A model generated the notes under the pieces. The model saw only the letters and a program-made list of their open reading frames with translations. It was not told the origin of the DNA and did no database searches. The position numbers and the translations under genes are program-made. From contig VZRR01002855.1 of the NCBI GenBank assembly GCA_013398015.1, positions 62,001 to 126,000 on the forward strand: a DNA stretch of 64,000 bases. Direction: 5' to 3'. Positions within the stretch are counted from its first letter, which is position 1. Each line of letters begins with the position of its first letter. This DNA is from Oreocharis arfaki (Eukaryota > Chordata > Aves > Passeriformes > Paramythiidae). Shown in pieces: positions 50,165 to 62,469 of this stretch.

Positions 50165-51150
50165 AAATATAGAAACCGCATTCAGCTATAATAGGGTTGT
50201 GTGAGTGTCCTGGTCCCAGTGACCGATATCTTTTAAATTCTTCAGTTAAGATTTTTATTGCCTCTTTATGCTCCAATTTCGACACTCAGGGTTTGCCCTT
50301 CTTTACTTGTTCCCAAATATTTTCCAGATGGAATTTCAATTTCTGCTTTATTTACTGCTTGCCATACTGCTGCTGCCTCTTCCCCCACGTTCTCAGGGGA
50401 AGTTTCTCCAATCAGAATATCATCCATACATTTTGTTACATTTTCACATCTTGGGGGAGTTGGTCTTTCTGCAAAAGTTCAGCAAGTGCGGCATGAGTAA
50501 TTATAGGTGAATATTTGTACCTCTGTGGGAGTCTGCTAAAGGTGTATTGTATTCCCTCCCAAGTGAAAGGAAACTCCTTTTTATCCTCTTCCTTCAAGGG
50601 AAACATAAAGAACATATTTTTTTTATACCTAGTACCACCATCAATGGGTGTGCAGCTACTTGCAAAGTAGCAGTTAAATTTGCAATGTTTGGTACAGCAG
50701 CTGTTAGCGTGGCTGTATTAGCACTCAGATACCAATAATCAATCGTAAAATACCACCCCCTGTCTGCTTCCCCAATTAGCCAGACGGCTGAGTTATATGG
50801 GGAGTGAGTTCTGGAGAAAATTTGTTATTTCTCAGTCATGACTTCAAAAATTCCATTTTGTGCCACAGCAGAAATCATTATCATTTTTTCAATGAGGGAG
50901 AACATTGGCTACACTCACTAGTTCACACGTCGTAGCACACACATTGTAGACTCAGAGGTTCTACCAAGTCTGGGATTGATGTCTGCTCCTGAGGACCACA
51001 CAACAGCATTTGGCAGGTACATCAATTTAAAACATTGAAACCTAACATATTTTCATCATGATCTTTAATTAAAATGTATGGGTTATCATCACCACCCAAT
51101 AAGCCTCCACTTGCCAACAGAGAGGCGAAATTGCCTTCTAGGTGTTAATC
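50165..51150 (-). mobile_element. Decayed endogenous retrovirus pol region, minus strand
   Basis: A roughly 1-kb segment whose minus strand reads as retroviral reverse transcriptase in three frames. No LTR is seen on either side. The T run at 51151-51166 and the CR1 from 51289 bound it on the 5' side of the element. The portion 50830-51150 lies upstream of the polymerase and may be protease or the linker, but I recognise no Asp-protease DTG/DSG motif in it. The edges are approximate. Confidence 0.7.
50190..50815 (-). pseudogene. Retroviral reverse transcriptase pseudogene
   Basis: The minus-strand translation keeps family blocks in order. NSPYNSAVW and DRGWYFTIDY represent the fingers. TAAVPNIANL leads into VVLGIKK, where motif A normally has VLDVKD, so the catalytic Asp codon (complement of 50627-50629) is now Gly. 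In a second frame come PLKEEDKKEF, FTWEGIQYTF and RLPQRYKYSP, where motif B LPQG has Gly changed to Arg. After a further frameshift, CMDDILIGE gives the YxDD box with Tyr changed to Cys (complement of 50419-50430), then EEAAAVW. Two frameshifts and several stops make it non-functional. Retroviral class is not settled by this text. Confidence 0.8.
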
Positions 51151-51288
51151 TTTTTTTTTTTTTTTCCTTCATGCTCTGCAATTACTCCTTAAGGGGAAGG
51201 AGGGTGTCCCGCTTTGTAGACTGATGCCAGAGGAGTTGAAATATGCTTCTTTCTTTCACTGTTATCTCATTTCTGGAACACCTATTGC
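51151..51288. other. T run and short linker
   Basis: A T homopolymer of about 16 at 51151-51166, then about 120 bases of unassigned sequence before the next CR1. Confidence 0.6.
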
Positions 51289-51912
51289 ATTCTCAAAGCC
51301 TCGTCCAACCTGCCCAAGAATATTTCCAGTGATAGGGCATCTGCTGCCTCTCTGCAACTTGTTCCAGTGTTTTACCACCCTCACTGTAAAAAAAAAAAAG
51401 TCTTCATTATATCTAGTTTAAATCTACATTCTTAAACTGTTCTTACTAGTCCCCTTCAAGTATTGAAAAGTTACAAGTAATGTCTCCCTAGAGCCTTCTT
51501 TTCTCCAGTCTCTGACAGTCCCATCCAGCAGCCCTCCTCCCTAACAGACCCATGTCTTTCCTGCACTAAGAAGTCCAGAGCTGGACACAGCACTCCAGGT
51601 GTGGTCTCACCAGAAAAGAGTGGAGGAATCGCCTCCTGCACACTGCTGGTCAGGCTTCTTTTGATGCAGACCAGGATGCAGTTGTCTTTCTGAGCTGCGA
51701 GTGCACATTAGCCGCTCATGCTCAGCCCTTCACCCACCAGCATCTCCAGCTCCTTCTTGGCAGAGCTGCCAGCAATCCCTTCATCCTCCAGACAAGTATT
51801 ACTATCAGGGATTGCCATGAACCAGGTGAAGGACCCAGACGGACCCTGGCCTTGCTGAACCTCATGGGGTTCACACGGGTCCACTTCTTGACCTTGTGAA
51901 AGGCATTACATT
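51289..51912 (-). mobile_element. CR1 non-LTR retrotransposon fragment, antisense
   Basis: Reversed CR1 order: TCTCAAAGCCTCGTCCAACC, TTGTTCCAGTGTTTTACCAC, CTGGACACAGCACTCCAGGT, CTTCTTTTGATGCAGACCAG, GAACCTCATGGGGTTCACAC. The terminal octamers are missing on the 3' side. The ORF2 segment reaches further 5' than in most copies here. An A homopolymer of 12 at about 51387-51398 is an expansion inside the element. Confidence 0.92.
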
Positions 51913-52856
51913 TTCCCCACAGAGTTCTTGCACTCCTAAAGGAAAGATTATTTGAACTTCTTCACACGGTAACAGAGTTAATTCTACACTACGTGTTATT
52001 TAGGCAACTAAAAATTTCAGTCTCTAACAAAAAATCCTTCTGAAAGTAAAGTCTAATGATAATGCCTTTACAAATTAGATTTCAAACAGTGAATTTTAAT
52101 AAATGGGCTTAATTTCTTCTAGTATAATCACCTCTGTATTTTTCTTCCCTACAAATACACAGAGTAATTCATGAAAGAAGTAGATGATATGTCGGTTGGA
52201 ATTCAGTGACTCTTTTCTTTCTCTTTTTTTACCCCCAAGTATTTGTCAGTATAATCACTGTAAGGTCTCAGGAATAATTACTTTAAAGAAGCCAATGTTT
52301 CCTATTTCCTATATTCTAAGGTTTTCCAAAGCTACCAGGACTCAGATATATACTTTCTCTGTGTGTGACACAAAAAACTAGATGAAGTACAAACCTGGAT
52401 CTAAAGGCTTCCAGACCTGCTAATGTTGTAAAATGACTTTATCAGCCCAGGCAGTTTCCATTACTAGGATAAGATGTATAATTATTTTAACAGAGATCAA
52501 GGCTTTCTTAGTATTATGTATATTATTAAAGGAGTTAGTTTTAGGCTGATTTAAATTATTTTTTGAGAACGTGCATTTAGGAAAAAATGAGGTCTCTGTC
52601 AAGAAAAGAGGACTGTGAAACAAGGACCTAAGTTCTACTGATTGAAAGAAATTCTTCTGTCATAAAGATCTATTTGAATATGTCTTGTATCTTATTATCA
52701 CTTCTCTAGGCTATGTCAAGTTCTAAAATATAAGTATACATGTATAAAATTTACATGTTATCACTGAAACGGTAATGCTTTCTGCATTCATATGTTAGGG
52801 CAATGACCACAATATAAATATGTTCAGAGAATGAATGATACCTGTTGTCAAAGATA
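51913..52856. other. AT-rich non-coding stretch, nothing recognised
   Basis: No gene, repeat or RNA signal that I can support. Confidence 0.6.
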
Positions 52857-53085
52857 CTAAAGGTCATCTTGTCCAATCCACCACTCAAAGAGGAGAGTAA
52901 TTTAGGTCAGGCTGCCTATCTCCCCAAGGCTATGGTTTCCACAGCCTTGCTGGGCAGCCTGTGTTTGACCATTGCAATTGTGGTAGGTATTTTTCCTCTA
53001 AGGTCTAATCAGAAACTCTGTGAGAACTGAGGTTTTTGCCCCTCATCCTTTTGATGGACACCTCTGGGTCTGTTTCTACCTTCAG
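52857..53085 (-). mobile_element. Old CR1-like fragment, antisense
   Basis: More diverged than the other copies. Recognisable blocks are GGTCATCTTGTCCAATCCAC, GGGCAGCCTGTGTTTGACCA, CCCCTCATCCTTTTGATGGA and CACCTCTGGGTCTG. Their order fits a reversed CR1 3' region of an older subfamily. Confidence 0.65.
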
Positions 53086-54147
53086 TAGGAAGGATCTTTA
53101 GTATATAGTTTTAAAGAAAGTTATAAATAACACTGGTTTTGTTCAGTGATGTAATTTGGATTAGTAGACTGATGAAACATGAATTAAGAAAACAAAATAT
53201 TTTGTAGATGAACAGATTACTATGTTGTCATGCTGTCTTTTCCTTCTTCTAAGCTGATGTCAGAGATTAACCAGAAGTGTGTGGGTGGAGTGCTTGCAGG
53301 GCACTGTCTCCCTGGAGTGAGGAGGTGTTGTCTGCATCTGTCAGTAGGTGCATGCTCAGTATCAGTATAGAAAATAGTGACATTAACAGTCAGACCCTCC
53401 ACAACAGGAATTCGGTACATCCTGCTCAAGCATTGGTCCTGACAGCCAATGGTATGCACCTGCAAGGGAAGAGCCCTCCATGGAAAAGTGTAATTTTGTG
53501 TTGTAGAGAGAATAAATATTTCTCATTTTCTGAAGTTTGTTCAACTGCTCTCCCATTATAAGTACATACATCTATAAATTATGTATTTTCCATTTTAAAG
53601 GTAGATGTGTTTAATAAAGTATATTTTAAAAATACATGAACCAAGACAGAAATAACATTCATTGCCCACTTAGCATCATCTGGCATATGTAAACTCAAAT
53701 GCCTTGTCAAACTAATTTCTCAGACACAGTCAAAGTGCTGAGACTACCAAAGGAAAAAAAAAAAAGGCATTTTAAGGATTTTTGGTTACTTATAAGGCGA
53801 GCAGTGAGGGGTCTTTTTCTGCATATGTGATTTGCCATCCATATTTCAATCTCTCTGGTGCAATCTGTCTCTAACTGATGAGCATTTCTCTCCTAGCTTA
53901 TCACACAAATATTGGCCTCTCTTTCATATATAACCCTTTGAACCATTTTCTGTGGCAGTTCAAAGTCCTCAGTCCTATGCACATGCTTAATAAAAACAAA
54001 TTTTAAAGTCAAATGGATTGCAGTGATATAGTAGTGATGGGTTATAACTTGGTCAAAGGCAAATTATAACTTGATAATAGACTGAAAATTCTGAGAAAAA
54101 AGGTCAAAACAACCTGCAAATAAAAAACATATGCACCTGCTGCAAGA
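53086..54147. other. Non-coding stretch with a GC-richer patch
   Basis: The patch 53230-53560 is less AT-rich and ends with an AATAAA (about 53510) followed by a pyrimidine-rich tail. It could be the end of an unclassified LTR or an old transcript, but there is no second signal. The rest is AT-rich. Confidence 0.4.
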
Positions 54148-54434
54148 AAGTGGTAGCAAGGTGAGGTCATTCTCTTCTCTCATGTAACAAGTAATAGGAT
54201 GAGAGGAAATGGTCTCAAGCTGCCCCAAGAGAGGTTTAGAATGGATATCAGGGAACATGTCTTCCCTGAAAAGGTTGTCAACACTGGAAGGATTTCCCAT
54301 GGAAGTGGTTGAGTCACAAGCCCTAGAAGTATTTAAAAAACATGTTGAGAGACATGGCTTAGCAGTAGACTTTGAAGTCCTAGGGTACAGGTTGGACTTG
54401 ATGATCTTAACCTAAATGATTATATGATTCTATA
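54148..54434 (+). mobile_element. CR1 3' fragment, sense
   Basis: Sense-strand CR1 blocks: GTAACAAGTAATAGGATGAG, GAGAGGTTTAGAATGGATAT, AGTGGTTGAGTCACAAGCCC, GACATGGCTTAGCAGTAGAC, GTTGGACTTGATGATCTTAA and the tail AATGATTATATGATTCTA. About 290 bases, 5' truncated. Short open frames across it are broken relics. Confidence 0.92.
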
Positions 54435-54498
54435 AGGGACTGAATTACTTTAATTCATGATTTTTCATATTTGATTCTATAGTCCTGTAGATCCATTC

Positions 54499-54741
54499 TT
54501 GTGGCAGGCTGGGCGCGATTTCCGAGCAGCAGCCGGCTGCGTGTCCCTGCCGTTGGTGAAGAACAGGCTGCCGTGGCCACGGGCGCACTCNNNNNNNNNN
54601 NNNNNNNNNNNNNNNNNNATCAGCCCCACCAGCAAGGAGGGGTCGCTCGCAGCCGCTGGCGGGAGCTTCCTCTGCCCTGATCGGCTGCCAGGAGAAGCCT
54701 CCCTGGGGACAGGGCTCCCAGCACGTGTACAGCCCCTAGAG
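54499..54741. other. Isolated CpG-rich block interrupted by an assembly gap
   Basis: A sharp GC-rich island in AT-rich DNA, with nine CpGs in about 90 bases before the gap. Perfect 12-bp palindromes lie at 54529-54540 (GCAGCCGGCTGC) and 54571-54582 (CCGTGGCCACGG). A plus frame stays open across the Ns, but GC-rich DNA has few stops and no domain is seen. It could be a small CpG island, a GC-rich repeat, or a misjoined contig end. Confidence 0.6.
54591..54618. other. Assembly gap, 28 N
   Basis: The missing bases fall within the GC-rich palindrome-containing block, as expected for a sequencing dropout. The gap's true length is unknown. Confidence 0.98.
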
Positions 54742-56519
54742 TGATTTTTTCACCTCATGTATAACATATGTTGAGGCATAAAGAAAAATCAGAGTGGTCC
54801 CTCTCACCGTCTTAGGAAAAGGGTAACGCAGAGAAAAAAAATTCCGTATTTCAAAGTGTTTAGATACGTTATACTGTAACTTTTGTTCACAGGAATGGGC
54901 TGAGATAGGAAAGGCAGGCTGTTTTCTTCCCCATACATAGTCCTGAAGGAGCCTAGGTCTTCTAAATTGAGAGTAAACATATCAAGTATTCTTAAGTCTG
55001 TATAACTGAAGGAAACTGCAGGTTACTTTCCACAGCACCAGAACAAGTCAGTCAAAAAAGTCAGTGGCGATACCTGGAAAACCTGCAAGTTTTATTTGTG
55101 TTAGACTGTTTGTTGAAAGAAAGAAGATTTGAGTTTTATGTCTAAAAGCAGCAAGAAGTGTGGCAGTGGCTGCTAGTGTGGGAGGTTTTTTGGGGTTTTT
55201 TTTGCTGAATTGATTCTTCTTTTCTTAAAGAAAGTCTTGCCGCCACCTTTCAATAAATAAATTTACTGCAGACAGCTCTCTTTCAGACACAACTGATTTC
55301 ATAGATGATAATAAAATGTCCGGAAGAGACTGCAGTAATGGAAAATAGAACTGCCTGACAGAACACTATTGCTATAGTTGTTTTTAAATAATAGTACATG
55401 ATTAAAAGGCTGTGGGGGAAACAACCACCATTACATTCAATGAGAAGAGTGTTACCAGAACTCATCTGTATCCTTCATTTCTCACATGCATCTCCTGTGT
55501 TTACTCCTTCTAACAATCTGGGATTCTTTCACTTCAGCTTCTAGGTGTGCCGTGTTTTTTCTAAATGAAAGCACTCACCTTTCCTATTTTTTTAAAATCA
55601 TGTAATGATGTTTTGAAAGAAAATTAAGTAATTTGTAAAGATTTGAAAGAAGAAACATTTCTGTTACTGTTTTGCAGCACATACGTACATATTGATTTCA
55701 TTTATATGGGGGTTTTTTTTGTGCTTTACACTGTCTAATGATAGATATTGGAAGTAAATTATTTGATCTGATGTTTGCTAAACTAGTTATTTGCTTACTA
55801 TATATATTCAGCAACATGAAAAAATAAGCATCACAAAATGAACTATTTTAACCTTTCTGAGATACATGAAAGAGGCAATTTCTTGTATTTTCATATTAAT
55901 TTCTTGTCTATTATAACAATTTATTTATTAAGCACACTGAAACTGTGTTGTGGAAAAGTTATGCTGAGCATTCGTTCAACCAAATGACAGAAGAAACAGA
56001 AAATATTTACTGCGCTTATGCTTCTGTGAAGCCTAATTATTGCTTAATTAAAACTACTAGATTCAATAGTAGTTATAAAATAAATAACTGTATATTGTAT
56101 ATGATAATATACAGTATTGTATATAGACATAGATATTCAATATATATAGATATATCGTAGATATACAATGCATATGATAACTCTTTTGCAAAATAGTTAT
56201 AGATGTGAAGCAAGAAAATAATACATCTGAAAGCTTTGTTGCAAGTGTGTCACTTCCTATTAATCCTTGGCATATTTTAATACAAGTTTTGGTGGAAACA
56301 GAAATCTATTTTTCTAAAATGTTTTAATGCAGAAGTTTAATTATTCCTGAGTTTTTATATGACAAAATTCACAGTACTTAGGGGCTTTAAAAAAATAATT
56401 TCAAGACTCTTTTAGTTAAAAAATGGTCATTTTATCCCTATCTCTTTATTAATCGGCAGAAACAAAGAAAATGGGAAAAGCTGTATTGGAATAAGACAGG
56501 ACAAAGATGATGATAGAAG

Positions 56520-56600
56520 GTGTTTTGTTTTGTTTTTTTTGTTGTTTTGTTTTGTTTTGTTTTATTTTTGTGTTTGTTTTTTGTGTGGGGGGGTTGTTTG
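56520..56600. repeat. (TTTTG)n low-complexity repeat
   Basis: TTTTG units drift into a TG and poly-G stretch ending GGGGGGG near 56592. Confidence 0.8.
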
Positions 56601-58700
56601 TTCATTAATATATAGATGTCCAGTATACTTCTTGGATTGTATTTTATTAGTAGATTTTTTTTTTCTTGATTGAAATATCTTTTTTCATTCAGCATTTTCA
56701 ATAGGTATGACAGCCTGGACACTAAAGACACCTGCTTTTATTTTCATTGAAAACAGCTGCAGCTTAGTCATTAACTTCAGCGGGAAATGGATCCTCCTTA
56801 AGAGTTAGTGAAGGACTGAATGATTACTGATGACTCAGTGCCATTGTGGATTATTGCTTGGTTTTTAAATGAAAATAATTCATTTGACAAAAAAGAAATG
56901 GTAATGACTTTGTGTTTTATCTTTTATGTTTCTATTTTGTCTAACATTGAACTTCTGGAAACAAAACCATCATAAAATAAAGAACTAGGTCAGGAGGAAA
57001 ACAATAATAAAAGAAAAGAAAGAAAACAATTCAGACTCAAATGTGTCCTGAAATAAGTACTAAAATGCTTAGTCTTTTTCTGAAGATTATATCTATATTG
57101 TTGCTAAATTGCACTGTCAGCTTGTGGGAAGCCTGGTCTGGTTGTCTTGAAAACAGGCAGATGGTAGGTCTCCAAGTCTGCAGGCAGTAGATCTATTATA
57201 GGATGGAATTGTAGAAACACAAGCTCGATACTTCTTGGTGTGATACTCCCTGTACTTACTATTGATTCATCTCTACTCTGCATGAATTTTCAAATGCACA
57301 GAGTGAATGTTCAAGCTAATTTTGACCAGAGTCTTGATAGTGTTTCACCAAGACATACTCAGACATTCCTTTATTCTGCTTATTCATCTGCTCCAAGTGC
57401 TTCCAGAGAGTGGTAGTGGGAATTCTTTCATTTTCTTCAGTTATTAACTATCTTCAGATACCAAAAGGATGGATTTCACCAGTGTAAGGCATAGCACACA
57501 GTGTCTTACTCCCATTATTTTGACAGATTTTCAATTCAGTGCTATGTCCTTGTGATTCATACATTGTCCTTACATCTTTCTAGTAGATACCTCAAAAGAA
57601 AAAGATACACCGTAACAATTTTTAACCATTGTAATATCTCATAACCATATACATAAATATAATACTAAAACCACTACATATAGTACCTTACTTCCAAAGG
57701 AGTCCAGGTAATTTTAGCTATTGTATTTTTTTTGTTTAATTAGGTTATCTTAGTGCACATATTTTAAGGCAACATAAAAATGTATTAAAAAGTAACTTTT
57801 CTATATATATTTCTGTATGTCAATTAAAAACACTACTGCATTTTATTTTTGCAGCGTTAGAACAGTTTAGTCATAATAAGATATCTATTATACAAATATG
57901 CAAGTAAAACATCAGGGGAGAGGGGAAGAAAAAGAGAAAATATATTCCACAAATATTTAAAACAATTACAAACTAATTGAAAAAAAATACATGTTCTAAA
58001 GTGAAGGTATAGTACATGTCCTGTACTAATTAATACTGATAATCACAGAATTGAATCTTTCCCTTACAGAATTAGGAGGTAATTTATTTCCTTACTCAGC
58101 TTTTTTCATCATATAAATCAAATGTGGAATTATATTTTTTAGCTAATATATGTGTACCTGCATAAATTACAGTAAAAATTACTTTTGAGTCAATAGATTA
58201 GATATATAAGCTTTCTTTTAAGAACTTTTATTTCCACTTTATAAAGGTATGACCTCATTAGATATTAAAACATGGAAAAGGCCTTCTGAAAAATGCATAA
58301 AAGCTAAATAACCAAATAATTTATAAAATACAGAGGGGAAACATCTTTTCCTGGTGATAAATTGGTATACAAGCTTTTAAAGGAATCTTTGATCTGATCA
58401 AAAGAGGTGGGTGTTTCTTATATTTCTGTTGAAATTCTCAAATGACAGGAAGGGCAATTAGGGAAGCTGGATGATTTATTGCTTCAGGGTTGTAATAGAC
58501 AAAATTGTTCTAACAAAATTAAAAGCATGAAACTGAACTAAAATGCCTAGTTACTTGAGGCAGCTAGAACCAATACTTGCCCATTTTGAACTGTATTAAA
58601 AGGCTGATGAGAAATAAATAATAATACATACTGCAGCTTCATGTCTTCTCCTCTAGTTTACAAAATTATTGTGACTTTCTAACTAAATATATGCTTTTTG

Positions 58701-58792
58701 CAGAAAGAATATTAAGACAAGTTCATCTATATCAATATTTATTAGCACAGAAGGAATATTAAGATGGGTTCATATATATGAACATTTATTAG
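58701..58792. repeat. Two-copy tandem duplication, period 47 bp
   Basis: Copies 58701-58745 and 58748-58792 share AGAA-GAATATTAAGA, GTTCAT-TATAT and TTTATTAG. Seven of 45 aligned bases differ, so it is an old duplication. Confidence 0.8.
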
Positions 58793-58866
58793 TAGAATGT
58801 GTAGCTGATGGCATACCTGAGCTATAATAATGAAGTTTGTCTTGGAGGAACTAAAGGAGGGATATT

Positions 58867-58886
58867 GAGAGAGAGAGAGAGAGAGG
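58867..58886. repeat. (GA)n microsatellite
   Basis: About ten GA units, length-polymorphic in all likelihood. Confidence 0.85.
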
Positions 58887-59290
58887 AGTTAAGGGAGAAA
58901 ATGCCCATAGGAAATGGTAAAAGCAGTTATAAGAAAGAGGGAACACGGATAAATATCCTCCCCTGTGGGGCTCCTCCAAATGCGGGAGGTGCCAATGATG
59001 ATGACGATTTTCAGCATGCTTTTTTTCCTTTGTATTCCCCTTTCAGTGAGATCTGCTCAAACTCCCCATTGATTCCTGTTTCCAATGACATTATAACTTC
59101 TTGGAAAACAAATGCTTTATATTTATTGGTTATTAAGTCCCTGTTCACACATATTATCAGATATTATTTATAATGAACTTCAGTGACTATCGTTCACTTT
59201 TTTTGTGCACTATGCTTGGTTTTCTGGAGTATAAAGTAAAATCTGTGAAACAAAAATGAAGGAGTTACCGACAGCATATAAAATCTTTGT

Positions 59291-59389
59291 ATCATATGAT
59301 AGTTTGAGTTGAAAGGGACCTTTAAGAGCATTTAGTTTCAAGACGCCTGCAATGGGCAGGGACACCTCCCGCTAGACCAGGTTGCTCAA
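59291..59389 (-). mobile_element. CR1 3' tail, antisense, about 100 bp
   Basis: Complement of the CR1 3' UTR end: GAGTTGAAAGGGACCTTTAA, TGCAATGGGCAGGGACACCT, CTAGACCAGGTTGCTCAA, with one eroded octamer at its left edge. It is a strongly 5'-truncated insertion. Confidence 0.87.
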
Positions 59390-62247
59390 TATGTTGCAAA
59401 CGCAATGATGGTTTCATTTCTGTGACAGCTAAGAAAAACACAGTAAATAGAAGCTGAACTTCTAGTAGCTTGAATTTGTGCTCCTCTGAAGACAAGTCTA
59501 TTGTCAAAGAGATGACAGTATCTCCTAACTGGATCATCTTTTCTAATACACACATGAGAATAACCTAGAAAGGATCTTAGGAACCATATGTTAAGCATAT
59601 CCTCATTAACCAAACAAAAAATATGGCCCTTGTGGTACTTAGAAATGCCAAAGTTGTTTTCTTTTCCTTGAATTTTTTTTTTTAAATTAATCTGTAAGAT
59701 TTGGAAGATACTTTTGTTGCAAGAGGACACAATATAGTAGTTTTTCAGATAATAAAATTTTCCTCCTTTTCAGTCAATACATTAATTTTAAATGCAAAAA
59801 ATATTAATGCCAAAGTCATAAACAAGAAGAATGGTAGAAAGAAAAGACAGATAAATAAAGAAACTATGAAAATACAAATAAAATTTTAAAAAAAAAGAAG
59901 GAAATAATAGAAAAATGAAAGAAAACAAGCTTTCAATAAAAAGAACTAAACTCCCATAAAGACCAGCCTTTTGCTTCTTTCATGATGCCTAAATGAGAGG
60001 AGAACCTTTTACAAAGAAAAATCCCTAGTTAATATCACATTGGCAACCAGAGCTTAGGACAAGATGTTCAAAACAGCAGTTAAATGATTTGCATTCTGAC
60101 AGGGTAAAGCGTATCAGTAAGCGCAGAAAGCACATTTAGTCTTCAGGAATCCATGTCAAAATAGCACTGAACATTGGAGTCAGTATTATCTCAAAAGTGA
60201 AAAATTAGGTGTTAAGACAAGCAATATACACAGCTAAGCACAGCTGTAGGGAAGTAGCCTGAGTAACCCAACCATCATTCAAGTTCTCTATTTGCAAAGC
60301 ACTTTGAACAAAACAGATCAGTTGCACATGCAAGTGTTCTGCAGACACTTGCTTCTATAAAAGAGTTTTAGAAGTTTATAAACTACTTGAGGAAGAAACT
60401 ATTTTTTAAAATTGCATTTATAGAATATATACCGTAATAGGATCTGACCAAACACTGGGTTTCCTCAATATTTGTGAATAACTGGGGTAGCAATCATAAA
60501 AGGGAAGGTGAGTTTTGTAGGTTTAAAAAAAAAAAAAGACAGTTTTTTAATTCACCTGTGACAATTGCTGTATTGATTGCTCATAAGGCAAAAAAAAATC
60601 AAGAAAATCAAAGCCTATGTATGGAAAATATATTTGTAGCCAAAATAAAAAGAATTATAGCATACTTTCTTAGTTTTTTTCACATACTAGGTGTACAAGC
60701 AAATCAATAATGGCCTTGAAAAATATGTTGTCCCCTTACATATACTGATTATATATGTTGCAGTTATGGAGGAGATAACAGACAACAAACAGACTTTCAG
60801 AGTGCATCTGGAGTTCTGTCTTATTTCATTCAGACTGCTTCTGTTTTCCACATACCAATGTAAAAAACACCAGTATTCTTTCAGTATCTGACATATAATG
60901 ATTGAGAAATTTGGTTGTCTTGTACTATTAATGGAAAAAGCAAGAAGATCCCACAACAGTTTTAAAAAACCTTACTTACCTGTAAACATAGTTGTTCAAG
61001 TTAGTACGAATTATGTTCTTTGAAATATCAGAAGTGAAATCAGTGTTGCTCTTGAGCCTTTGAATTCAAAGGCATCATTTCACTTTCTTTAATCTTCTAT
61101 TTGAAAATATTAATTCTAGGTCCCTAAAGGGACATTTATATTTTATTTTATGCTATATGCATTTCAAATTATTGAATAGTAGTTTAGATCTGACTTTCTG
61201 ATAAGGTTAAAACACAGCTGATGCAAAAGAACAAAGTATTTTGTATCCTGCTACATTCTATTAAGTCTGATTGTCTCATAATATTGAAAGTTGCATTTCA
61301 GCTAATGCCCCCTGGTATGCAGAGCAGTTTAAATACAGTGTAATGATAACAAAGAAATAAGGAGGTTTCACATGTAATGTTCATTCATTCACTTTTTTGG
61401 CACTTGATAGACACAGCTTCCGCAATATTTTTTAACTTTCTTTCTGTATTCATATGATCTGAAATAATTTAAAACTACTTACATTGAGTTCACAGAGAAT
61501 TTTTAAAAACTGTAGACAACAGTTTTTAATGTTGAAAACATTCATTGTTTTCAAATGTATATTAACAAAACACGAATGAAACCAAAGACATGGACAACAG
61601 AAATAACTTACAAAGGATTATACATTTGTTTAATCAGTAACAATGGAACTCTATATCCTTTTTTTCCCCCTCAGAATCCTTAAAAATGCCTCAGGGAAAG
61701 TGATAACAGGATAGCAAACTCAGATATTTGTTCTTTATTAATTTACTTAGGATGCTAAACCATTCCACTATAATAGAGTTGGCCCTAGATTACAAGTCTT
61801 AGAATTCAGATGTTTGCTCTACTACAAACTTCCTGAATATGCCTAGGCAAGCTTTTTGAAATGCCATTGCTAGCTTCTTTCTTTCCTCTCATCATTCTCC
61901 ATCTGTTAAAGAAGTTCAAATTAAAGATGTATATGGTACACAGTTAGTTTTCCACAGGAAATACCACCAAAAGTTAATTTGAGATATCTAAATACTGGTG
62001 GAATGCCTTATAAAGCATCTATAATCTCAGTTTAGTGATGAAGTCAGACTCTTAGTTTGTAATTATTCAACCATTGCCATAGTAACAAACTCATCTCTTT
62101 AACACAGGGTCACTGTTTGGTTGCAATTTTATCAAAAGTTGGACATGAAGAGAATGAAAGCTTATTTCTATCAACAAAGCAACAAATTTGAGCAATAACA
62201 GGAAAACAAAAAATAAAGAAGCATTCTTACTTAAAAGTCTCCGTTAT
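59390..62247. other. AT-rich non-coding stretch, nothing recognised
   Basis: No gene or transposon supported up to the retroviral remnant. Confidence 0.6.
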
Positions 62248-62465
62248 TGTTGTAAGTTAACCCCAGTAGGCAGCTAAGCACCACAGAGCTGCTTGAACAC
62301 TCCCTGATTGCTTAAGCTTATTAAAGCAGAAGCTGCATGCTCAAGAAAAGCAACGTAACAAATTCATTCACTTCTTCCTCTTGCAGGCAGATGGTTTTTT
62401 TAAGGAAAAGCAGGGTTTCCTCATGCCTAGAAGCTACTCAGGAAGACAAACACTATTACTCTGGA
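62248..62465 (-). repeat. 3' LTR remnant (R-U5 half)
   Basis: The plus strand starts TGTTGTAAGTTAACCCCAG, so the minus-strand LTR ends in CA. It continues through AGGCAGATGG and GGAAAAGCAGGG to CCTCATGCC and AGGAAGACAAACACTATTAC, then stops being LTR-like near 62465. U3 with the TATA box is gone. Confidence 0.75.
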
Positions 62466-62469
62466 CATT

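Larger units (their letters stand above)
54746..59290. other. AT-rich non-coding stretch
   Basis: No gene seen. Simple repeats: TTTTG units at 56520-56600, a (GA)n run at 58867-58886, TA-rich text near 56090-56160, and a 47-bp tandem duplication at 58701-58792. Confidence 0.6.

Noticed and set aside
54499..54744. 81-codon frame across the N gap as a coding exon
   Set aside because: GC-rich DNA is stop-poor, the unknown bases make the frame meaningless, and no domain is visible.
60691..60891. 66-codon frame after an AG as an exon
   Set aside because: It has no recognisable protein text, and a comparable antisense frame overlaps it, as expected by chance.
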